Shown: positions 57,445-64,000 of the stretch, piece after piece
How positions within the stretch are numbered: the first letter of the stretch is position 1
Layout: each line of letters opens with the position of its first letter
Assembly (NCBI GenBank): GCA_907163375.1
Contig: CAJQUW010005346.1
Coordinates: 281,880-345,879, forward strand
Direction of reading: 5' to 3'
DNA length: 64,000 nucleotides
From: Prostheceraeus crozeri
Taxonomy: Eukaryota > Platyhelminthes > Polycladida > Euryleptidae
Notes under the pieces: model-generated
What the model was told of the DNA's origin: nothing
The model's database searches: none
The model's input: only the letters and a program-made list of their open reading frames with translations
Position numbers and translations under genes: made by a program

Positions 57445-58232
57445 TTTCGTTAAAACGTAGTGAATTAATTATGATAAAAAATAAAATTGTTGAAAGTCGC
57501 TGATGAAATTGACCAAAATAGATAAAGGTCACAGATGATTCGTAAGCAGTCACAGTCTCGTAGAACGCTCGCAGAATGAATGCACGCAGTAATACGTGGA
57601 ATAATGGCAGCAGCTGTTCAAGTGAAAAGTCATGAGTTATGCGGGTCACAAAGAATTCTCTCATACTGAATAGCTTAAACTGGTAGCAGCTGTTCATGTT
57701 GAGAAATTTGGTAACAGATGTTGCTAATGTCTTAATACAGATAAAACAATCAATATTCTCTTAACAAGAGTTCATAAGAATAAAATGGAACAATGTAACG
57801 TTTTAATTTAGATTAAATTAAATCATTTCAAAATCGAATAAGTAGCAAGGAAAGTCATCATTGTGGAACAGTTTTAAATCAATACCCCCTCCCTTCTGTC
57901 TAAGTAGTAAGGAAAGACATCATTAGAGAACAGTTTTAAATCAATACCCCCTCCCTTCTGACTAAGTAGCAAGGAAAGTCATCATTGTGGAACAGTTTTA
58001 AATCAATACCCCCTCCCTTCTGACTAAGTAGTAAAGAAAGACATCATTAGAGACCAGTTTTAAATCAATACCCCCCCCCAGTAGTAAGGAAAGTCATCAT
58101 TATAAAAATGTTTTAAATCAATACCCCCTTCTGACTAAGTAGTAAGGAAAGACATCATTAGAGAACAGTTTTAAATCAATACCCCCCTCCTTCTGACTTC
58201 TAGGGGTCTCTTAAGAAATTTTTTATTATAAA
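57445..58232. promoter_or_regulatory. Divergent intergenic region with six about 61-bp repeats
   Basis: Between the 196-aa gene and the protease gene, about six copies of a unit (AAGTAGCAAGGAAAGTCATC, AGTTTTAAATCAATACCCCC) run from about 57,839 to 58,195. One copy is shortened around a C-run at 58,071-58,079. Position suggests promoter or origin function; that is inference. Confidence 0.65.
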
Positions 58233-58721
58233 ATGAGCAACATAAATGAGTTTTTGAAATTATATGGAACACAGACAACAACGAATTTCGATTTAAATAA
58301 GATTGCTAATCAATTGGGAATAAAGAATTTTCACATATTGATGAGGGATGAATTACAATTCCTAAAAAATAGGCCAACAGGAACCTTCAGTTCACGGAAC
58401 AAAGTTCCATCAATAACTGTAAATTTCATAACAAATCTTCATACGTCAAATGAAAAAGGTGTACATTGGTCAGCAGGCGTTAAAAATTATCAGCAGAACT
58501 ATTATTTTGACCGCCCGGAGGCTGAGAACTATTGGTTCGACTCATACGGTTTGCCCCCTACAAATGAAGTAAAAGAATTACTTGGCAATGGAATTTATAA
58601 TACATTTCAAATTCAAAAACCGGGAACAACTTATTGTGGGCAATTATGTTTATACGTTTTGTACAAATTACAAAAAGGAGTATCATTTCTAGATATTATG
58701 TTAGAGTTAAACAATCTATAA
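58233..58721 (+). CDS. Adenain-like cysteine protease, right element
   Basis: This 162-residue protein has the C5-type catalytic order: H78 in GVHWSAGV, D103 in YWFDSYG, Q128 in IQKPG and C135 in YCGQLCLYVLY. The N-terminus has the FLKLYGTQT and NFHILMRDEL opening often seen in proteases of animal virus-like elements. It would process capsid precursors. It is only distantly similar to the protease at 1581-2042, showing that the two elements are separate lineages. All residues are intact. It converges on the PLA2-integrase gene with 34 bases between stops, where a GAAGCTAGCTAAAGC hairpin-like motif lies. Confidence 0.85.
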   Translation: MSNINEFLKLYGTQTTTNFDLNKIANQLGIKNFHILMRDELQFLKNRPTGTFSSRNKVPSITVNFITNLHTSNEKGVHWSAGVKNYQQNYYFDRPEAENYWFDSYGLPPTNEVKELLGNGIYNTFQIQKPGTTYCGQLCLYVLYKLQKGVSFLDIMLELNNL

Positions 58722-58755
58722 CTCAAGCGAAGCTAGCTAAAGCGCCACCTAGAGG

Positions 58756-60132
58756 TTAAAGCTCTGTTTTCTGTAATTCATTTTGATAAAATCGGCCTCT
58801 GATATCTTCATCATCTAAATCTTTAATTTCATAAGTAATCGGATAACTTTGATTTATTTTGCAAACTTCAAATATTTCTTTAGTCCAATAGCCAACAAAG
58901 CCTTTTTCAAATTTATTCTTATATTTAAATATCCTAACTCTATCTCCAATTTTAAATTTTGGCTTAAGTTTCTGCAAATTCGGATTACTCTCATTCAAAT
59001 TATTATTCTCGAATATTTTCTTTCGTACTAGATCAGGGTCGTCAGAAGCATTCTTTGGAGTTTCTTCAATACCAGAATGAACTTTATTATTGTACTCTTC
59101 CACAATTCCTGGTAATATCTTCAACCATTTCTGATTTTTTTGCTCAGTAAATTTCTTGAATAATTTATTTTTTAACGTCCGATTGAATCTTTCTATCACT
59201 ACGGCCTTCCCTGCATTTTCAGTGGAATAAACAGTTTCAAATAGTGGCTGAACGTTTCGATTATAAAATTCCGACCCTTTATCAACAAACAATTTTTTTG
59301 GCTTTCTATTACTTTCTTTAAAGATTTCTTCAAACGCATATTTAACTGATAGACCACTTTTATTTTTTAAAGGCTTTACCCAAGCGTATCGTGTATATAA
59401 ATCTATAACGGTCAATGCGTATTTGTAGTCCCTTTCATTCGGCATATGAATAAGATCAGCACTCCAAATATCATCTTTATTAAATACTTTTACTTTCAAT
59501 AGATATTTCGGCTTTCTATATTCCTTGTGAATTTCGGACTTATAGGTTCGAGCGTTGCTCTCAGAGTTATTAGTTCGAGCGTTGCTCTCAGAGTTATTAG
59601 TTCGAGCGTTGCTCTCAGACAGCTTAGCTGTCGTTTCATTTAAACCCTGGCCGAATAATATTTTAGCTTGTAAAGCTTTCTTAACAAACATTCTTTCAAT
59701 CTTTTCTCTAAATGTAGGATTTTGAATACTATCTAATTCTTGAATCATCTTCTTGTCAGCTGCATGTCGAGAACTTAGATCATGATTTCGATAAGCTAAA
59801 TCATGCCTGTAAGCGGCGGCATCTACTCTATTTATTGGTTCTTCACCTGGTTTCGGATTATTATTCTCATCTAGTCTTATATCTAATCGAGTTCCTGGAC
59901 CGGTATATGAATGACCAGGAAGATGTTTTTCTTTCGAATATTTACTCCAAATAAATCCAGGAAAGTTTTCTAATGTTTTTTGTATATCACCACCGAAGTG
60001 GTGTGGAACTTTGTTCTTGTCACCTCCAATATGCTGACAATTTGAGTTTTTATTTTTGTTTAATAGATAATTCAATAAATCTAAATTAGAAATTTTTAAT
60101 TTAATTAAATTTTCGGAATTTTTAGAATTCAT
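58756..60132 (-). CDS. Phospholipase A2-integrase fusion protein
   Basis: One uninterrupted 458-codon frame. Residues 55-165 match the parvovirus-type phospholipase A2 domain: LPGHSYTGPGT (calcium loop) and VDAAAYRHDLAYR (catalytic H110/D111), ending AKILFGQGL as such domains do. Residues 172-197 are three copies of a 9-residue unit (SESNARTNN). Residues 215-330 are a retroviral-type integrase core: D226 (WSADLIHM), D284 (FVDKGSEF) and E314 (VIERFNRTLKN). An SH3-like tail follows (FKIGDRVRIFKYKNKFEKGF...FYQNELQK), as in F54H12.3-type Polinton integrases. The usual integrase zinc domain is absent, and only 29 residues separate D284 and E314, fewer than the common 35. It would carry membrane-breaching and DNA-joining functions on one chain. 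Confidence 0.85.
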   Translation of the reverse strand: MNSKNSENLIKLKISNLDLLNYLLNKNKNSNCQHIGGDKNKVPHHFGGDIQKTLENFPGFIWSKYSKEKHLPGHSYTGPGTRLDIRLDENNNPKPGEEPINRVDAAAYRHDLAYRNHDLSSRHAADKKMIQELDSIQNPTFREKIERMFVKKALQAKILFGQGLNETTAKLSESNARTNNSESNARTNNSESNARTYKSEIHKEYRKPKYLLKVKVFNKDDIWSADLIHMPNERDYKYALTVIDLYTRYAWVKPLKNKSGLSVKYAFEEIFKESNRKPKKLFVDKGSEFYNRNVQPLFETVYSTENAGKAVVIERFNRTLKNKLFKKFTEQKNQKWLKILPGIVEEYNNKVHSGIEETPKNASDDPDLVRKKIFENNNLNESNPNLQKLKPKFKIGDRVRIFKYKNKFEKGFVGYWTKEIFEVCKINQSYPITYEIKDLDDEDIRGRFYQNELQKTEL

Positions 60133-60208
60133 TTTAAAAGATAAAAAAAATTTAAAAGATAAAATAAAATAAATGTTTTACCGAAAAGAACCAAAGGTCT
60201 TGAGGTTA

Positions 60209-60694
60209 TTACCTTATCATACTAGGACTTAGATATATTCCAGAACCATCTTTAGTTTCTTTAATTTCAATTAAATCATTAACATTGTGGAGAATATTTT
60301 TAAGAACTCGTTTTCCTTCATCAACTAATTTTAATTTACTAATAAAATTATCTACTATTCCTTCTCCCCTAGCAACTTTCTCTAACTCTCTGTTATGACG
60401 TTTTTGTTCTTCTAATGCTGCCTTCTCTGATTTATTTTTATTTACTGCTTGGACAATACCAGCTGTCCCACCTGCAACACTTCCTGCTGCTGCTATGCCA
60501 CCTATTATTAGTGGAATTAATGGGAGAATCCCGCCATTCTTTTCTTCTTGTAATTGAATATTCTCTATCATTGGTTTACTTATGTAATACTTTTTTTTAT
60601 TAATAGTAATAGTTTTAGGGGTATTTTTGTCAACAATATTACGTAATTTTAATTCAACAGTTTTATTATTAATATTACTTTTCGCTTGCGACAT
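60209..60694 (-). CDS. Hydrophobic minor-virion-like protein (161 aa)
   Basis: The first 50 residues are basic and polar (TPKTITINKKKYYISKPMI). Residues about 53-83 are a glycine/alanine/isoleucine-rich hydrophobic stretch (GGILPLIPLIIGGIAAAGSV), then a charged helix (SEKAALEEQKRHNRELEKVA) and a tail ending SPSMIR. A hydrophobic segment followed by an amphipathic helix is seen in small membrane-active or minor capsid proteins of Polinton-like elements. The role is inferred from form and from its place between capsid and PLA2 genes. The stop lies beside an ACCAAAGGT hairpin-like motif. Confidence 0.55.
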   Translation of the reverse strand: MSQAKSNINNKTVELKLRNIVDKNTPKTITINKKKYYISKPMIENIQLQEEKNGGILPLIPLIIGGIAAAGSVAGGTAGIVQAVNKNKSEKAALEEQKRHNRELEKVARGEGIVDNFISKLKLVDEGKRVLKNILHNVNDLIEIKETKDGSGIYLSPSMIR

Positions 60695-60711
60695 TTTTAA
60701 TAAAAAAATTT

Positions 60712-60850
60712 TAAGTTACGAAAATTTTAAGTTAAGAATTTTAAGTTAAGAATTTTAAGTTAAGAATTTTTAATCTATTCTAGTTATGAAAAATTTTAAG
60801 TTACCAAAAAAATTTTAATCTATTCTAGTTATCAAAATTTTAAGTTATCA
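60712..60850. repeat. AATTTTAAGTT tandem repeats
   Basis: Short units (GAATTTTAAGTTAA) repeat six or more times upstream of the 161-aa gene, with TTTTAATCTATTCTAGTTAT twice. A likely promoter region. Confidence 0.7.
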
Positions 60851-60883
60851 AAAAAATTAAATTAATTAAACGACGAAGTCTTG

Positions 60884-61016
60884 GGCTTTAGCCTATCGGA
60901 CCAAAGGTCCTCAGGTTACTAACCGATCGGAGCGAAGCTCCTCTGGCTTTAGCCTATCGGACCAAAGGTCCTCAGGTTACTAACCGATCGGAGCGAAGCT
61001 CCTCTGGCTTTAGCCT
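60884..61016 (-). terminator. 61-bp repeat with nested hairpins at capsid gene 3' end
   Basis: Two full units start with GGCTTTAGCC at 60884 and 60945, and a third partial unit at 61006 carries the capsid stop codon. Each unit contains GGACC-AAA-GGTCC and GGAGC-GAA-GCTCC perfect hairpins. Confidence 0.6.
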
Positions 61017-62344
61017 ATCCTAGTCATCTTCCCATTAAGAACTTCAATAGAATATTTTACATCTTCTAGCAATAAACCATAAGCCATCAATGAAGTTGTG
61101 GAATCTTTCTTTTCAATATTAATCGTTACATCACAACCATTTTTAATAATATCTTCAGATTGTGCACTTAAATCGAAACAGAAAATTGGATATAAATGTC
61201 TCCAATCTCCAGGAGTTAATTGTGGTTCAACTCCAAATTCTATACAAAGATTTCTATAAGAATCATATCCTTCCATAAATTGATTATTGGTATCATCGAA
61301 TCTTAATGGATCAATTGGATATCGAGTTTGATTTAATGAAACTTGTAAACTTCGAATTGTATTAATATGAAAAATATTATTGTTCTTATCAAAACTTGGA
61401 GAATTATTTCTTTGAAATGTTAGTAATAAATATCTTGGAGTATTCGCAGTTCTAGTAAAATGCCAGTTAAATCTTTGTTCGGAAAAAGTTACTGAACTGG
61501 CAGTACGCTTTAGAAAATTTACTGGAATTGGTTTGTTAGTATTTAATCTTTTTGCAATAGCTGTTTCAACCTCTAAACTAGGAGTAATATGCGTAATCCA
61601 CCATTCAAGTCTATCAATTTTTAAATATGCTTTTTTCCCAGTCTTACCAAAAAAGATTAATTCATTATTTGCCGTACGATGAATTATTAATTTAAATTTA
61701 AATTGATATGATATTTTATCATAATCTAAATATCCGAATAATGGAGACAATGACCAATTAACTGTCTGTTTACTTTTCTTGTTAAATTCACGTCTTTCTT
61801 TATATGCATCATTATTTGTTTTATTTAAATGTTTTGCAATATTTTCTACATCTTTCGCAATTCCTGCTGCATCTGTTCCAGCGTGAGTTAAATCATCAAC
61901 AATTATACCATCATTAGTATCAGGAAACCAACCTTCGATTTCATACTTTTTATTATTTTCACCAATTGTTATAAATCTAAGCATTGTATCAATTACACCT
62001 GGGGAATCACTTATTGTTTCTATATTTTGAGTTGCAACATCTAAACGCATTTGTGTAAATAATCTTGGAAAAAAATTATTTTCTAGTGTAATATTATCGG
62101 TATCTGGTAATGGTGTTGTAAAATTAGCATCACTATATAAAGAATATTCACAGTGTAAAAATGAATCAGGTAAATATAAATAACTCTGCTGATTATCAAC
62201 TTCAAAAATTAAATCACCTCCAGTATTTACTCTACTGGAAGATCCGGGATTCATAGCAATTCTTATATAGTCATTCTTTTTTTGATTGTAACTGACGAAC
62301 GGAGGATCGTCTAATCTAAATTTATTTTCGATAAGCGAAGACAT
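61010..62344 (-). CDS. Capsid-like protein, right element
   Basis: This 444-residue beta-rich protein has no membrane span. The opening (DDPPFVSYNQKKNDYIRIAM, then VNTGGDLIFEVDNQQSYLYL and PDSFLHCEYSL) recurs in virus-like elements of aquatic animals and has the look of the first strands of a double-jelly-roll capsid protein. Later landmarks are FFPRLFTQMRLDV, LSPLFGYLDYDK and a long C-terminal strand region ending in MTRIG. The capsid role is inferred from size, family memory and neighbours (protease, fibre-like and hydrophobic minor proteins). It is not clearly alignable by eye with the capsid candidate at 304-1581. The frame is intact. Confidence 0.6.
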   Translation of the reverse strand: MSSLIENKFRLDDPPFVSYNQKKNDYIRIAMNPGSSSRVNTGGDLIFEVDNQQSYLYLPDSFLHCEYSLYSDANFTTPLPDTDNITLENNFFPRLFTQMRLDVATQNIETISDSPGVIDTMLRFITIGENNKKYEIEGWFPDTNDGIIVDDLTHAGTDAAGIAKDVENIAKHLNKTNNDAYKERREFNKKSKQTVNWSLSPLFGYLDYDKISYQFKFKLIIHRTANNELIFFGKTGKKAYLKIDRLEWWITHITPSLEVETAIAKRLNTNKPIPVNFLKRTASSVTFSEQRFNWHFTRTANTPRYLLLTFQRNNSPSFDKNNNIFHINTIRSLQVSLNQTRYPIDPLRFDDTNNQFMEGYDSYRNLCIEFGVEPQLTPGDWRHLYPIFCFDLSAQSEDIIKNGCDVTINIEKKDSTTSLMAYGLLLEDVKYSIEVLNGKMTRIG

Positions 62345-62394
62345 TTTTATAAAAAATAATTTGACTTTTTGTTTTTTCTCACAGACAGAAAAAA

Positions 62395-62485
62395 TTCTGC
62401 TAAAATAATTTTACTTAAATAATTTTACTAAAAAAAATTTTACTAAAAAAATTTTACTAAAAAAAATTTTACTAAAAAATATATT
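62395..62485. repeat. TTTTACTAAAAAAA tandem repeats
   Basis: Five or six copies of a 16-19-bp A/T unit directly downstream of the 181-aa gene and upstream of the capsid gene. Probably promoter or 3'-end DNA. Confidence 0.7.
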
Positions 62486-63031
62486 TTAGAATTTTGCTAG
62501 ACCAGCTCCGCTACAGCTTTGCTGGTTAAACCGAAGGTTGCTACTCACGCCATTTCCTCTTATTTCTTCAATTGTTTTTTCATTATGTTTACTATTAGAC
62601 GGAGCTCCGCTCCTCAAGGTTTCCCCAACAGCTATGTTAGCAATTTTGTTTTTTGTTTCCTCTGAAAGTTTTTTTAATTTTTTTAGTTCTTCAGAATCAT
62701 TCCTAAGTTTACGAATAGCTTCTAGTTGTTTTAATTCGTTTTGAGACTTGACAGCATTTGATATTGCACTAGCTGTACTACCTATAGCAGCTGCTCCTTT
62801 TGCAGCAGATGTAATCAAATCTTTATTATTTTTAATTAAGTTAACGATACTTCCAATACCAGAAAAGATGCCAGCCCCTTCTTTTTGGACGGCACCTGCG
62901 GTGCCTAGGAACTTTTGTGTTCCGACAGTTTCTACACTATCATAATGGTACACAGGTTTCTGAGATGGTTCATGAGCAATTTTATTATTTGATGCAAAAT
63001 GTTTAAGATTGTGTTTATAAATTATAGGCAT
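62486..63031 (-). CDS. Hydrophobic minor-virion-like protein (181 aa)
   Basis: The N-terminal 55 residues are polar (PIIYKHNLKHFAS). Residues about 52-90 contain glycine- and alanine-rich weakly hydrophobic stretches (GAGIFSGIGSIVNLI; SAAKGAAAIGSTASAI). Then comes a charged helix (NELKQLEAIRKLRNDSEEL). The layout parallels the 161-aa protein: polar N-terminus, Gly/Ala hydrophobic segment, charged coiled coil. The two may be functional partners or distant paralogues, both fitting minor capsid or membrane-active roles. A CCAGC...GCTGG hairpin lies just inside the 3' end. Confidence 0.5.
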   Translation of the reverse strand: MPIIYKHNLKHFASNNKIAHEPSQKPVYHYDSVETVGTQKFLGTAGAVQKEGAGIFSGIGSIVNLIKNNKDLITSAAKGAAAIGSTASAISNAVKSQNELKQLEAIRKLRNDSEELKKLKKLSEETKNKIANIAVGETLRSGAPSNSKHNEKTIEEIRGNGVSSNLRFNQQSCSGAGLAKF

Positions 63032-63073
63032 TTTTTAGGATTAAATTTGACTTTTGGGAAAAATATCTACGTG

Positions 63074-63958
63074 TTAAGATTTACGTTTGTGAATGGACAA
63101 CAACTTCGAGATAACTTTATTAATTGACTGTTGCACTTTATCTATTGCGTCAAGCAGCGTGTGATGTACTTTAATTTCTTTTCTATTAACTTGCATTTTC
63201 TGCTGATTAATCTTCAATGCCGTTTTAAGAGCATTTAACTTAATTTTAAGAACATCTAATTGTCTTTTAACAGAATCTAACTGTTCTTTATTTTCTTTAG
63301 AGTTTTCTTGTAAATTTTTCTTTAATTCATTTTCTAAATTGATTTTCAGATTTTTCATTTTATCAACTTTTTCATTAAGTGAGTTTACTTCATTTATTAT
63401 TCTATTCATCTTTTTCATTTGTTGAGTAATTTTAGAACTCAATTCATCAACACTTTTTTGGAATGTAGTTTGTAACTGCTTTAAATTTTTTTTAATTCTT
63501 TCAGGTAGTTTTTCTATTTCATCTTCTAATTGTTCTTTTAACATTTTTATCTGATTATTTTTAATTACAGCAGATTTTAAATTTAAAGAAAGTAATATTA
63601 AAATTTTTGATTGTTCAGAAATCTTTTTAAAAAGTTTTGCTATATCTGCTTCTAGCTCTCTATCCTTTTTATCAAGTTTTAATAATTTTTCGTTTAATGA
63701 TTTGTCATTAAGTTTAAGCAACTTTAATTCATTCATCAGTGGAACCAAAACATCGTTTATATATTTTTCCTTTAAATCATTGATTTGTGTATCAACATAT
63801 TGTTTATTTTTTAACTCTGTATTTTGTTGCGGAAGAATAGAAAGATGCAATGGTCCAGATAAAACGTCTCCAGTTTTCATGATATAATTTTCTATCTCTA
63901 TTTCTAATTCACGATTATTCGGGATATATGCACCTCCACCAACATTTGGTAACATCAT
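63074..63958 (-). CDS. Fibre-like coiled-coil protein
   Basis: This 294-residue protein opens with a Gly-rich tip (PNVGGGAYIPN), then ENYIMKTGDVLSGPLHL and KNKQYVDTQINDL. That is the 'M-GDVLSG-L----N----KQYVD' pattern of phage tail-fibre and related trimeric attachment proteins. From about residue 60 to 285 it is almost continuous heptad-like coiled coil rich in Lys, Glu, Asn and Leu (LNEKLLKLDKKDRELEADI; ELKKNLQENSKENKEQL). No globular head domain is seen, and the C-terminus is basic (LLSIHKRKS). It suggests a virion spike or shaft, or a scaffold; the attachment role is inferred. It is the last gene visible before the window edge. Starts at 63958 and 63955 are both possible. Confidence 0.6.
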   Translation of the reverse strand: MMLPNVGGGAYIPNNRELEIEIENYIMKTGDVLSGPLHLSILPQQNTELKNKQYVDTQINDLKEKYINDVLVPLMNELKLLKLNDKSLNEKLLKLDKKDRELEADIAKLFKKISEQSKILILLSLNLKSAVIKNNQIKMLKEQLEDEIEKLPERIKKNLKQLQTTFQKSVDELSSKITQQMKKMNRIINEVNSLNEKVDKMKNLKINLENELKKNLQENSKENKEQLDSVKRQLDVLKIKLNALKTALKINQQKMQVNRKEIKVHHTLLDAIDKVQQSINKVISKLLSIHKRKS

Positions 63959-64000
63959 TTTTAAAACAATAAAAAAATAAAATTTGTTCTAATAAAAATA

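Overview
The window looks like a nuclear chromosome segment of an animal, probably an aquatic invertebrate. The grounds are long AT-rich gene-poor DNA, many eukaryotic transposon classes, GT-AG introns and AATAAA signals. The species cannot be named from the sequence. It carries parts of two different virus-like (Polinton/Maverick/adintovirus-grade) elements, one at each edge, with a transposon graveyard between them. No certain host gene is visible.

Left element (1 to about 13,370, upstream end cut off). A tight plus-strand block encodes a basic core-like protein, an F54H12.2-type capsid candidate and an adenain-type protease. A minus-strand block encodes a TATA-binding-protein-like protein and two paralogous small proteins that may have a PC4-like fold. 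Two long paralogous plus-strand proteins follow, then a protein-primed type-B DNA polymerase whose 5' end appears to have two tiny introns. After that come a 149-aa gene, a triplicated 206-bp repeat, and a zinc-binding/coiled-coil gene with a probable intron and a histone-like 3' stem-loop. The TBP-like and PC4-like genes suggest the element may bring its own promoter-recognition proteins, and TATA boxes are visible in front of two of its genes.

Middle (14,000-55,560). This holds a 305-bp G-tract satellite, a Penelope fragment, two copies of a CTACGTAG-rich repeat (each with a different insertion), and a deleted Tc1/mariner element. A Ty3/gypsy element has a textbook -1 frameshift signal and complete-looking pol. 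Further along are a 2.18-kb foldback transposon with 542-bp inverted repeats, an SGNH-hydrolase-like ORF, a second gypsy 5' fragment, a hAT element with an 8-bp duplication inside a possible 9.7-kb insertion, and several decayed non-LTR retrotransposons.

Right element (about 55,570 to beyond 64,000, AT-rich). It begins near a 17-bp perfect inverted repeat enclosing CGCTT repeats. It encodes a coiled-coil/membrane protein, an unknown protein, an adenain-type protease, a phospholipase A2-integrase fusion, two hydrophobic minor-capsid-like proteins, a capsid-like protein and a fibre-like coiled-coil protein. Several genes end at short hairpins. No polymerase is seen for this element and no integrase for the left one, but both elements run off the window.
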